NCBI GenBank assembly: GCA_902609855.1
Contig: CACLTL010000001.1
Span: forward strand, 248,001-312,000
Direction: 5' to 3'
Length of the DNA stretch: 64,000 nt
Origin: an uncultured Pelagibacteraceae bacterium
GTDB lineage: Bacteria; Pseudomonadota; Alphaproteobacteria; Pelagibacterales; Pelagibacteraceae
The notes under the pieces are model-generated. The model had not been told where the DNA came from and made no database searches. It was given only the letters and a program-made list of their open reading frames with translations. The translations under genes and the position numbers were made by a program. Shown piece after piece: positions 16,647-24,786 of this stretch. Positions within the stretch are counted from its first letter, which is position 1. The number at the start of each line of letters is the position of its first letter.

Positions 16647-16673
16647 TTCCGATAATTAATGGTTATCGGAAAT
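16645..16673. repeat. perfect 11-7-11 inverted repeat at the recombinase start
   Basis: The arms ATTTCCGATAA (16645-16655) and TTATCGGAAAT (16663-16673) are exact reverse complements around the 7-bp spacer TTAATGG. The geometry of two 11-bp arms with a 6-8 bp spacer is that of core sites for tyrosine recombinases (dif-like). The arm end TTATnnnAAAT resembles XerD half-sites. It spans the end of the -10 box, the transcription start and the ribosome-binding region, ending one base before the ATG. It may be a recombination core site, an autoregulatory operator, or both. No second copy was found by eye. Confidence 0.75.
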
Positions 16674-16674
16674 T

Positions 16675-17589
16675 ATGAGTGATTTAACAACTGAAATTAA
16701 AAAACTTGAAATTAAGACTTTAGACAATCTAAAGCTCTCAAAAGCTAAAAATACTATTCGAGCTTATAAATCTGATTTTAATGACTTTGCATTATTTTGT
16801 TCGAAACATGGATTAAAAAGTATGCCTACAGATCCAAAGATAGTCTCTATATACCTAACCCATTTATCGAAGCAATCTAAATACAGCACTTTAAAAAGAC
16901 GTTTAGCGTCTATAAATGTTATGCATAAATACAAAGGACATTATTTAGATACTAAACATCCTATAATCGTTGAGAACTTACTAGGTATTAAAAGACAAAT
17001 AGGAGTTCATCAAAAAGCAAAAAAACCGTTATTATTTAATGATTTAAAACAAATTATTAAAGTAATAAATGGCTCTTCAGCAAGTGAATTCAAAAAATTA
17101 AGGGATAAATCTTTAATTTTAGTAGGTTTTTCAGGGGGATTTAGAAGATCAGAGCTTGTTGCAATTACCAGAGATGATGTTGAATTTGTAAACGAAGGGG
17201 TAAAAATATTTGTTAAAAAATCTAAATCTGACCAATCCGGAGAGGGAATGACTAAAGCAATCCCCTCTTTTAAATATATAGAATATTGTCCAGTTGATCA
17301 TCTTAAAAATTGGATGATTGAGAATAAGAATGATTTAGTTTTTCCCATATCAGATAAGAATGTAGCTTTAATAATTAAAAAACATGCTCTGAGTGCAGGT
17401 TTAGATGAAAAAAAATATGCTGGTCACAGCCTCAGATCGGGCTTTGCAACGACTACAGCTGAATATGGAGCCAGCGAAAGAAATATTATGGCTATGACTG
17501 GTCACAAGTCAGTAGATATGGTGAGAAGATATATCAAAGAAGCCGACTTGTTTAAAAATAATGCATTAAATAAAATTTCAAATAAATAA
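16675..17589 (+). CDS. tyrosine recombinase / integrase, Cre-like alphaproteobacterial family
   Basis: The 304-residue protein has a SAM-like N-terminal DNA-binding domain (KAKNTIRAYKSDFNDFALFC, then YSTLKRRLASINVMHKY) and a full catalytic domain. Catalytic residues are all present: Arg157 (GFRRSEL), Lys184 (KKSKSDQ), His251 and Arg254 (GHSLRSG), His277 (MTGHKS) and nucleophile Tyr286 (MVRRYIKEADLF). It breaks and rejoins DNA through a 3'-phosphotyrosine. The family is common as lone integrases in alphaproteobacteria and is distinct from housekeeping XerC/XerD. A consensus promoter and an inverted repeat directly precede it. No phage genes are near; the element it belongs to, if any, is not evident. 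Confidence 0.93.
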   Translation: MSDLTTEIKKLEIKTLDNLKLSKAKNTIRAYKSDFNDFALFCSKHGLKSMPTDPKIVSIYLTHLSKQSKYSTLKRRLASINVMHKYKGHYLDTKHPIIVENLLGIKRQIGVHQKAKKPLLFNDLKQIIKVINGSSASEFKKLRDKSLILVGFSGGFRRSELVAITRDDVEFVNEGVKIFVKKSKSDQSGEGMTKAIPSFKYIEYCPVDHLKNWMIENKNDLVFPISDKNVALIIKKHALSAGLDEKKYAGHSLRSGFATTTAEYGASERNIMAMTGHKSVDMVRRYIKEADLFKNNALNKISNK

Positions 17590-17593
17590 AAAT

Positions 17594-18361
17594 TTAAAAA
17601 TTCTTTAAATAAAAATCATTATTTATTCTATGCAATAATTTAAATTTATTGACATTTAAAAAAGATAAAATTTCATCTTGGAGATGTGGAAATATTTCTA
17701 TTTGTAAATAGCATTGATTATTAGAAAGAATGTTTGATGCACCTTTTAGAACATTTAGTTCGTGTCTTTCTACATCAATTTTAAAAAAGATCTTCTTATT
17801 TTTTAAAGGATACAAGTTATCCAATTTATCAGTATCAATTTCCTCAAAAAGTAATTTAGTTTTATCGTATTTATTTATCTCTTTATCTGTATCTTGAAGA
17901 ATAGATGAGCCTCCCCTTTTATTTTTATCTGTATACCAAAGTTTGAGTTTATTTTTGCTGTCTGAGCAGCCTAGATTATGACAATTGATATTGAAGTTAT
18001 TTATCTCAACATTTTTACTTAATCTTTGAAAGCTTTGTTGATTTGGCTCAAAAGCCGCTGTTTTAGCTACTAATTTACATAAAGATAAAGAATAATAGCC
18101 TATATAAGCACCAATATCGAAGAAGTAATCATATTTTTGATTAATAAGTTCCTTTTTAACAAAATCCAATTGATCTTTTTCATACTCGTTTTTTAAATAA
18201 ATTTCACGATCAATTGATGATGTTAAAAAAAGATTAATCTTAAAATCATCTAATAATACAGTATTTCCAGCTGTAGAAAAATATAGTTTCCTTATTAAGG
18301 AAGGCACTATTCTTTTAAAGAATTTAAAAGAAAATAAGAATATTAAAATTTTTCTAAACAT
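17594..18361 (-). CDS. FkbM family methyltransferase
   Basis: The 255-residue protein has the S-adenosylmethionine-binding FDIGAYIGYYSLSLCKL, an acidic residue after strand 2 in AAFEPNQQSFQRL, and the family-typical FFKIDVERHELNVLKGAS near residue 195. FkbM enzymes O-methylate polyketides and sugars; in polysaccharide clusters they usually methylate a glycan residue. It is the last gene of the minus-strand glycan cluster, only 4 bp from the convergent recombinase end. The substrate is inferred from context only. Confidence 0.85.
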   Translation of the reverse strand: MFRKILIFLFSFKFFKRIVPSLIRKLYFSTAGNTVLLDDFKINLFLTSSIDREIYLKNEYEKDQLDFVKKELINQKYDYFFDIGAYIGYYSLSLCKLVAKTAAFEPNQQSFQRLSKNVEINNFNINCHNLGCSDSKNKLKLWYTDKNKRGGSSILQDTDKEINKYDKTKLLFEEIDTDKLDNLYPLKNKKIFFKIDVERHELNVLKGASNILSNNQCYLQIEIFPHLQDEILSFLNVNKFKLLHRINNDFYLKNF

Positions 18362-18371
18362 CAGCAGTAAT

Positions 18372-19397
18372 TTAAAATTTTTTAATTATTTTTGAAACAT
18401 CAAATAGAATTTTTTTTAGCTCAAAAAATTCTTTATTGTTAGACTTAAATACAAATTTGTGGAAAGTATTTTTAGGAATCCAGCAACTGTACCAAATTAA
18501 ATCTTTCTTATGTATTACATCAATTATTTTGCTATTATTAGCCCCAGAAACTTGAACTAAATAGCCCGAATGACAACTTATTGCAAATTGTGAATAGTAA
18601 ATCACTCTTTCCATCGTCTCTAAACTACTATTTTCAAATAATATTATATTTCTATTCTTTTTTTTATTTAATTTTTTTTTGAAATTAACAAAATAATCAA
18701 AAGAATTTTTAAAAGATGTTATTAATAATGGTTTTTTTATTTTTTTTTGGAAGACTAATAAATTTTCATATAAATTTTCGTTTATATCATTTATATCTAG
18801 CCACTTTTCGTCTAAATGAATAAGTATAAATTTTTTATTCAAAATATTTGTAATTCGTTTTGACAATTTTTTAACTTGTTTTTCTGGAGAATAAAAATAT
18901 TTATCTTCTTTTTTAATTTTTAATCCAAGATAATTTCCTAATTTAATAAATTTAGATGGCAGATGTTCTACTTTATTTAAATATTTTTTACTTGTGAATG
19001 TTTCGCGTTTATCAAAAAATAAAAAATTAAAAATATTAGGTTTTAAAAATGGAATACCTAAAAATTTAAATTTATAAAAAAGTCCAAATTTATTTTTAGA
19101 TTTTAAAAAAATATTACATAAATTAGAAAAAGATTTTCCATCTACAGTGAATGAAGCATAATAAGTCTCTTTTACAATTTTGTTAAAAATTTCAATTTTC
19201 TTTAAAAAATTAAAACTTTTATTATACAAAATAACATCATCAATGATTTCGTATTTCTTGATAAAATTATAATTATATTTTGATGCAACGACCGTAATTT
19301 TTGAGGAGGGATACTTCTTTTTAATCGATCTAATTATATTTGTAATTAATAAAAAATCACCTAATCGATCATTTCTAAAAAAAATAAATCTTTTCAT
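18372..19397 (-). CDS. glycosyltransferase family 9 (heptosyltransferase-like)
   Basis: The N-terminus FFRNDRLGDFLLITNIIRSI is the typical opening of GT9 ADP-heptose:LPS heptosyltransferases, followed by YPSSKITVVAS. The C-terminal half has LIHLDEKW and FAISCHSGYLVQVSGANNSKIID, equivalent to the nucleotide-sugar-binding region. At 341 residues the size fits. It probably adds a sugar to LPS core or a related surface glycan at the inner face of the membrane. The donor may not be heptose in this organism. It overlaps the SDR gene by 4 bp. Confidence 0.82.
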   Translation of the reverse strand: MKRFIFFRNDRLGDFLLITNIIRSIKKKYPSSKITVVASKYNYNFIKKYEIIDDVILYNKSFNFLKKIEIFNKIVKETYYASFTVDGKSFSNLCNIFLKSKNKFGLFYKFKFLGIPFLKPNIFNFLFFDKRETFTSKKYLNKVEHLPSKFIKLGNYLGLKIKKEDKYFYSPEKQVKKLSKRITNILNKKFILIHLDEKWLDINDINENLYENLLVFQKKIKKPLLITSFKNSFDYFVNFKKKLNKKKNRNIILFENSSLETMERVIYYSQFAISCHSGYLVQVSGANNSKIIDVIHKKDLIWYSCWIPKNTFHKFVFKSNNKEFFELKKILFDVSKIIKKF

Positions 19398-20209
19398 TTC
19401 CTAAATGACCTAATAGTTTTGTTAATATTCTTAAATTTTTTTTTACCCAAGGTTTTTAATAACGCATTATCTCCAAATAAATCTTTACCAGCTTTACCTC
19501 CATAAACTATCTTTCTCTTATAAAACTGAGTATTTATAATTTCGCAAACGTCTATTAGATTAATTTTTCTTCCACTGGAAATATTTAATGTTCTATCAAA
19601 CTTTTTTTTTATCATTAAATTAATTGAGTCCATTACATCTTCAATATGAACAAAATCTCGATAACAATTTATATTATTAAAATATTTTTTTTTTCTAATT
19701 AATTTATACATGTCAGGCACAAAGTATCCATCTCTTTGCTTAGGACCAGTAATATTAAAAATTCTTGCTATACCAATCTTATAACTAAAATTTTTGCGAT
19801 TTTTAAAGATAAAGTCTTCAACTTTTTTTTTAGATAAACCATAATTATTAATTGGTCGTCTAATTTTATTTTCTTTAATCTTTTTTTTTGAATATCCATA
19901 AACATGAGAGGTTGAAATAAATAAAAAGTATTTTAAGGAATTATTTTTATTTAAACTTTTTAAAATATTAATTGATGCGTGACTATTTATTCTTTTAAGT
20001 TCTTTTAATTTGCCTTTTGGTAATGCAGCAAAATGAATAAAATATTCAAATTTTTTTTTATTAATCCAATTTTCAAATTTCTTTATATTTTCTATTCTGT
20101 AAGGATATTTGAAAATCTTATATTTATTTTTAAATTTATTTTGAAAATATGAACCTAATAGTCCACTTGAACCAGTAATAGCTATATTTTTTTTATAAAC
20201 TCTCTTCAA
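19394..20209 (-). CDS. NAD(P)-dependent sugar epimerase/reductase (extended SDR)
   Basis: This nucleotide-sugar SDR has the cofactor motif ITGSSGLLGSYF near residue 12, FISTSHVYG as the Ser/Thr active-site strand, NNYGLSKKKVEDF with the catalytic YxxxK, and FVHIEDVMDSI. It lies directly downstream of a sugar 3-dehydratase and gmd. It is therefore a candidate for the last step of a GDP-dideoxysugar pathway, reducing C4 (with or without epimerization) as ColC does. At 271 residues it is short for the family (about 310). The assignment to the pathway is contextual, not diagnostic. Confidence 0.75.
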   Translation of the reverse strand: MKRVYKKNIAITGSSGLLGSYFQNKFKNKYKIFKYPYRIENIKKFENWINKKKFEYFIHFAALPKGKLKELKRINSHASINILKSLNKNNSLKYFLFISTSHVYGYSKKKIKENKIRRPINNYGLSKKKVEDFIFKNRKNFSYKIGIARIFNITGPKQRDGYFVPDMYKLIRKKKYFNNINCYRDFVHIEDVMDSINLMIKKKFDRTLNISSGRKINLIDVCEIINTQFYKRKIVYGGKAGKDLFGDNALLKTLGKKKFKNINKTIRSFRK

Positions 20210-21383
20210 ATGATTTTACTAGTTTGTTTAAAATTTTATTTTTTATCTTTGTGGTGGGCAGACCAATAAAAAAACCTTTTTTACTTACGTATTCAGCATT
20301 ATACATTTTACTTTTATCAATTAATTTATATTTTTTGATAGAAGGTTGTTTTAGGAAATTACCACTAATAATTGGTCTTGTTTCAACGCCCCTCTTTTCT
20401 ATTTTTTTAATAAATATTGATTTATTGAAATTTTTATTTCCAATTATAGGTAGCCCAAACCATGATGGTTTTGTGAAATTATTTCCTTGTAAAATTTTGA
20501 GCTTTTTTTTAATTTTTTTATTTTTATAAAAACTTTTTAAAATTTTATTTCTATTTTCATTTCTTATTTTTATAAACTGATCAATATCCTTAAATTGACT
20601 TAATCCAATTGACGCTGATATATCAGTTGATCTTAAGTTGAATCCTGAATTATAAAAAATAAACCTTTTATCTAAATTTTTATTTTTTTTTGCTATTTTT
20701 TTCTCATTTTTTAAACCTCTAGACCAGCCATGTGCTCTTAGAGATTTTATGATCTCGAGATCATCATTATTTTTACAACATATCATACCACCTTCTCCAG
20801 AGGATATTTGGTGTGAAGAGTAAAACGAAAATGATGAAAATTCACCGAATGATCCTAAATATTTTCCTTTAAATTTTGTTCCTAATGACTCACAAGTATC
20901 TTCAATTAATAGTAGGTTATATTTTTTTTTTATTTTCATTAATTGATCCATATTTGGACAATTACCTAAAACATGAACAACTAAAATTGCTTTAGTTTTT
21001 TTTGTAATTTTTTTTTCAAGTTCTTTTAAATTGAAATTTAAAGTTTCAATGTCAATGTCAACGAATTTAGGTTTCAATCCAGATTGTACAATTGGCCATA
21101 AGGATGTGGACCAGCAAAGAGCAGGAATTATAACTTCATCACCTCTAGTAAGTCTTTTTTTTCTATATGGATTTATTAAACACTGAAATGCAAGTAAATT
21201 TGCTGACGATCCAGAATTAACCAGTAATGAATTTTTTGTTTTCATTTTTTTACTAAAAATTTTTTGAAATGTCTCAGTTTTTGACCCTATTGTAAGTTTT
21301 CCAGATTTTAAAACTTTGATACCTTCCTTTATATCTTTTTTTCTATAAGGATTTTCTACTAGTGGATAAAAAAATTTAGACAT
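20193..21383 (-). CDS. NDP-4-keto-6-deoxyhexose 3-dehydratase, ColD/RfbH-like
   Basis: This 396-residue protein has the DegT/DnrJ/EryC1 aminotransferase fold: NSGSSANLLAFQCL, EVIIPALCWSTS, LIEDTCESLGTKFKG. At the PLP-lysine position, however, the motif reads SFYSSHQISSGEGG (186-199), with His191 where transaminases have Lys. That change is the mark of the PLP/PMP-dependent dehydratases RfbH/E1 and ColD. Other ColD/E1-like blocks are LRAHGWSRGL, NSGFNLRSTDISASIG and RPIISGNFLKQPS. The Cys cluster that binds the [2Fe-2S] in E1 is absent, so ColD is the better model: removal of the C3 hydroxyl of GDP-4-keto-6-deoxymannose. The adjacent gmd makes exactly that substrate. Confidence 0.82.
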   Translation of the reverse strand: MSKFFYPLVENPYRKKDIKEGIKVLKSGKLTIGSKTETFQKIFSKKMKTKNSLLVNSGSSANLLAFQCLINPYRKKRLTRGDEVIIPALCWSTSLWPIVQSGLKPKFVDIDIETLNFNLKELEKKITKKTKAILVVHVLGNCPNMDQLMKIKKKYNLLLIEDTCESLGTKFKGKYLGSFGEFSSFSFYSSHQISSGEGGMICCKNNDDLEIIKSLRAHGWSRGLKNEKKIAKKNKNLDKRFIFYNSGFNLRSTDISASIGLSQFKDIDQFIKIRNENRNKILKSFYKNKKIKKKLKILQGNNFTKPSWFGLPIIGNKNFNKSIFIKKIEKRGVETRPIISGNFLKQPSIKKYKLIDKSKMYNAEYVSKKGFFIGLPTTKIKNKILNKLVKSFEESL

Positions 21384-22429
21384 CAGTAAATTGACAGCTC
21401 TTCATTAATCATATCATCTATTAATTGATCAGTAGAAATACCTGGCGACCATTTTAAATGTTTTTTGGCTTTTGAAAAATCTCCTTTTAAGAAATCAACC
21501 TCAGAAGGTCTTAAGAATTTTTTATCTAAGTCAACTATTACTTTTCCATTAATTTTATTAATACCTTTTTCATTAATACCTTTACCTCTCCATTTTAAAG
21601 GGATATTTAATTTCTTTGCGACTAAATCTATAAATTTTTTTACAGTTTGATCTTTGTTAGTTGCAATTACCCAATCATCAGGTTTTTTATATTGTAAAAT
21701 TTTCCACATTGAAATTGCATAGTCTTTTGCGTGCCCCCAATCTCTAACTGCATAAAGGTTTCCTAAAGTAAGTTTATTTTGTAAACCTTTTTGAATTCTA
21801 ACTAATCCTTGAACAATTTTTTTAGTAACGAATGTTGGTCCCCGTCTAGGAGATTCATGATTAAATAATATACCATTACAGGCAAATATATTGTACGCTT
21901 CTCTGTAATGAACTGTTGCGTTAAAGGCAAAAACTTTTGAAATGCCGTATACTGATCTAGGATGAAAAGGGGTTTTTTCATTTAATGATTTCTTTTTTTT
22001 AACGAGTCCATACATCTCAGAACTTGAAGCTTGGTAATACTTTGTTTTTTTTAAATTTAAAATTCTTATGGATTCTAAAATTCTTAATGCCCCAAGAGCT
22101 GTAACATCTGCAGTATATTCAGGAACATCAAATGATACTCTAACATGACTTTGAGCAGCTAAATTATATATCTCATCGGGTTTCACTTTATTAATTATAT
22201 TTAAAGTGCTTGTCCCATCAGAAATATCTCCATAGTGTATAAAAAAATTCTTATTTGAAAAATTTAAACTATCAAATAAGTGGTCTATACGTTCAGTATT
22301 TGCACTAGAAGATCTTCTTTTAACACCATGAATTATGTAATTTTTTTTTAAAAGTAACTCAGATAAATATGATCCATCTTGACCCGTGATACCAAATATA
22401 AGTGCAATTTTTTTTCTTATTTTTCCCAT
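21383..22429 (-). CDS. gmd: GDP-mannose 4,6-dehydratase
   Basis: This short-chain dehydrogenase converts GDP-D-mannose to GDP-4-keto-6-deoxy-D-mannose. It is diagnosed by ALIFGITGQDGSYLSELLL, HGVKRRSSSANTERIDHL, QASSSEMYG, the YGISKVFAFN active-site YxxxK, and NHESPRRGPTFVTKKI. The 348-residue length is typical. It shares a base with the 3-dehydratase start, so the product is probably passed on in the same operon. No fucose synthase is present nearby, which argues against simple GDP-fucose synthesis. Confidence 0.96.
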   Translation of the reverse strand: MGKIRKKIALIFGITGQDGSYLSELLLKKNYIIHGVKRRSSSANTERIDHLFDSLNFSNKNFFIHYGDISDGTSTLNIINKVKPDEIYNLAAQSHVRVSFDVPEYTADVTALGALRILESIRILNLKKTKYYQASSSEMYGLVKKKKSLNEKTPFHPRSVYGISKVFAFNATVHYREAYNIFACNGILFNHESPRRGPTFVTKKIVQGLVRIQKGLQNKLTLGNLYAVRDWGHAKDYAISMWKILQYKKPDDWVIATNKDQTVKKFIDLVAKKLNIPLKWRGKGINEKGINKINGKVIVDLDKKFLRPSEVDFLKGDFSKAKKHLKWSPGISTDQLIDDMINEELSIY

Positions 22430-24546
22430 AAATATTTTTTGTCTTTTAATTCTAATGATTTGTTAATTATAAAATTCGCAACTTTTGTCGAATTAAAAAA
22501 TTTCATATATTTTTCCTTACCTCTTTTAGCTATTTTTTTTCTTAAATTATCATCTTTTGATATTTTCATTATCTTCTCTGATAGATCGCTTAAATTTTTA
22601 TAAAAAACCATCTCATCATCTTTAAAAAAATCTCTATATTGTGTTTTTTCGTCTATTAAGCAAACTAAGCCATTCCCAACTATTTGAGTAATTCTATCGC
22701 TACTATAATATTTTATTGCATCACCTCTACTTAAGTTAAGTCCCATTTTAGCATTAGAAATTGTTTTAAAATAATGATCAGCCCAAATAGGTTGAACGTT
22801 GTTAATCCCGTATAAATCAAACTTTACATCAGCTGTAGCTTTTTGTAATTTATCTAAAAATACTATTCTATCATCCTCTTTACCTGATTTGAGTCTTCCT
22901 CGATGTACTCCATGACTTAAAGCAAAAAAAACATCTACACTGCATGATTTTTTAAAATTATTAAGAGTTTCAAAAGAATGATCACTAGGATTTGGAATAT
23001 AATAATTTTTTTCTCCTTTAGGTAAAAAATTAAGAACAGAGGGACTTGTTGTTATAAAAGACGCATCCATTACATCAATTTTATCTAAAATTCGCTCTTT
23101 ATTTCTCTCAAAATCAGGGCCTTTTTTATTAAGCGGATCCAGAAACCATTGGGCAAATTTTGTGTTGGGGTTATCCTCTTTTAATTCTTGAATTTGGTCT
23201 TTCGATATTAAATCTGCATGTCCAGTAACAATTAAATCAGGCTTATAGTTGTAACAAGTTTTTTTTAACTTATCATTTAAGGTCTTCTTACCTTTTATAT
23301 CTCCTATAGATTTATAATATTTTTGAATATCTCGGTCACTAAAACCTAAAACACTATGACCTAATCTAATAAATCCATTATTCAATCTGCGCCCAGTATT
23401 AAAAAAAAGTCTGCCATCTAGCCTTTCATTAAAATTAGTTACATGTAGTATTCTTAAATTTTTTAATTTTGATTTAAAATAAAAAGATCTATTAAGAAAT
23501 AACTTTTCAGAACGGTAGTTATCAATTTTTTTTGAAACAAATTCATGAGTAAGATAAAAATTCTGAATAGATCTTTTCTGTAATGATTTTCTCAATTGAG
23601 TATCATTTATTAATTGTGAAATATATTTTGTAAGACTTTTTTCATTTAGTTTTTTTAAAATTTTAGCATCTGTTACAGTTTCAGGGAGTCCACCTTTGTC
23701 TGTAATTATAACTGCACATCCATTGGCTGACGCTTCTAAACTAGTTCTACCAAAAGGCTCATCCCATCTAGAACAAGCAACAGTTATGCTTGTTTGTTTA
23801 AATATCTTTATAACTTCATCATGTTTCTTAAAACCTAAGATTGAAGCATTAGGGTGGTTTAAATTTATTTTTTCTCTTTTTTCATCACCTATTACTAAGG
23901 CCTTCCAATCTTTATTTTTATCGAGGATTTTTTTTATAGACTTTGTAAAGATGTCGTAACCTTTTGCTCTATTAAGTTTTCCAACAAAAGTAATCCATTT
24001 TTTTTTATTATTTAATAATGATAAACTTCCTTTTTGAGCTGATTGATAAAAAATAACTAATTTATTACTATTAATAAATTTATTTTCTAAACCTTCTAAA
24101 AACCTTTTTTTAGACCAAGCACTGTTAAAAATAATTTTATAACAAATTTTTAATAATTTTTTTCTTTGTTCAACTGTCTTTGAACCATCCATTGAAAGTG
24201 GATCGTTATGAAAATAAAGAGTTAAAATCTTGTTTTTGATGTTTTGGTCAATTATATGAATATAGCTTGGTCTATTATGTACCTCTATAATTGATGAATT
24301 TATCCTTCTTTCTAATTTTATAAAATCTTTTACATAATTTTTTGTTTGACTATCAAATAAACCCTTTTTTGTATCAATGTTGATATACTTTAAATTAAAA
24401 GTTTTTCTAAAATTTGTATTGCCAAAAACTGTTATATTTTTTTTGAATTTACTAATTTTTGATGTCTCATAAACAAATAAGGATACTGCACCTGGGTATT
24501 CTGGTGAAAAATTTTCTTTATAAGGAAGCAGAATTGAAATTTTCAT
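22417..24546 (-). CDS. two-domain glycosyltransferase (GT4 plus CgeB-like)
   Basis: The 709-residue protein carries two transferase-like halves. The first (about 1-350) is GT4-type: WITFVGKLNRAKGYDIFTKS and the donor-binding SRWDEPFGRTSLEASANGCA with the EX7E glutamates, then TDKGGLPETV. The second (about 365-705) begins RILHVTNFNERLDGRLFFNT and resembles CgeB/DUF3880-type transferases: APDL-like KPDLIVTGHADL, FAQWFLDPLNKKGPDF, YYIPNPSDHSF and a C-terminal KYYSSDRITQIVGNGLV. It may add two successive sugars. It overlaps gmd by 13 bp and the GIY-YIG gene by 29 bp. Confidence 0.82.
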   Translation of the reverse strand: MKISILLPYKENFSPEYPGAVSLFVYETSKISKFKKNITVFGNTNFRKTFNLKYINIDTKKGLFDSQTKNYVKDFIKLERRINSSIIEVHNRPSYIHIIDQNIKNKILTLYFHNDPLSMDGSKTVEQRKKLLKICYKIIFNSAWSKKRFLEGLENKFINSNKLVIFYQSAQKGSLSLLNNKKKWITFVGKLNRAKGYDIFTKSIKKILDKNKDWKALVIGDEKREKINLNHPNASILGFKKHDEVIKIFKQTSITVACSRWDEPFGRTSLEASANGCAVIITDKGGLPETVTDAKILKKLNEKSLTKYISQLINDTQLRKSLQKRSIQNFYLTHEFVSKKIDNYRSEKLFLNRSFYFKSKLKNLRILHVTNFNERLDGRLFFNTGRRLNNGFIRLGHSVLGFSDRDIQKYYKSIGDIKGKKTLNDKLKKTCYNYKPDLIVTGHADLISKDQIQELKEDNPNTKFAQWFLDPLNKKGPDFERNKERILDKIDVMDASFITTSPSVLNFLPKGEKNYYIPNPSDHSFETLNNFKKSCSVDVFFALSHGVHRGRLKSGKEDDRIVFLDKLQKATADVKFDLYGINNVQPIWADHYFKTISNAKMGLNLSRGDAIKYYSSDRITQIVGNGLVCLIDEKTQYRDFFKDDEMVFYKNLSDLSEKIMKISKDDNLRKKIAKRGKEKYMKFFNSTKVANFIINKSLELKDKKYLWEK

Positions 24547-24781
24547 TTTTAATTTTATTTCTTATTGCACGATTATTCTTTATATAATATTCTCTAGAAA
24601 TTGCCTCTTTTTTTGATTTAAATTTCTCTTTGTAAATTAACACCCATTTCCTCCCTCTAGTAAATTTAGCTCCTTTACCTGAATTGTGAAGAATGATTCT
24701 TTTTTTTAAATTATTTGTATATCCAACGTAAGTAACTGGTTTAACGCTCTTAGATTTGAGCATATAAACATAATAAATCAC
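24518..24781 (-). CDS. GIY-YIG nuclease domain protein (UPF0213-like)
   Basis: The 87-residue protein is a single GIY-YIG domain: YYVYMLKSK and TYVGYTNNLKKRIILHN hold the two Tyr strands and catalytic Arg, followed by GKGAKFTRGRKWVLIY and a Glu in AISREYYIKN. Such stand-alone domains (YhbQ type) are common in bacteria. The biological role is poorly known; DNA repair or junction cleavage has been suggested. Its end overlaps the glycosyltransferase start by 29 bp. Confidence 0.88.
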   Translation of the reverse strand: MIYYVYMLKSKSVKPVTYVGYTNNLKKRIILHNSGKGAKFTRGRKWVLIYKEKFKSKKEAISREYYIKNNRAIRNKIKNENFNSASL

Positions 24782-24786
24782 AAAGA

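Noticed and set aside
16645-16673. Chromosome dimer resolution site dif
   Set aside because: The arms are perfectly symmetric and the spacer is 7 bp; dif sites have two different arms and a 6-bp spacer. The location next to an integrase also points away from the terminus function.
16675-17589. Housekeeping XerC or XerD
   Set aside because: The N-terminal pattern and the LRRSEL/HSLRSG/RRYIKEADLF blocks match the lone Cre-like integrases of alphaproteobacteria; Xer proteins would have different flanking motifs and the gene is in an accessory patch.
20193-21383. PLP-dependent sugar aminotransferase (perosamine or viosamine type)
   Set aside because: The PLP lysine position is His and other blocks match ColD/E1-type dehydratases better.
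17594-24781. CRISPR, restriction-modification or toxin-antitoxin system in or near the glycan cluster
   Set aside because: No repeat array, methylase/endonuclease pair or toxin family was recognised; every gene fits sugar metabolism, transfer or the small GIY-YIG protein.
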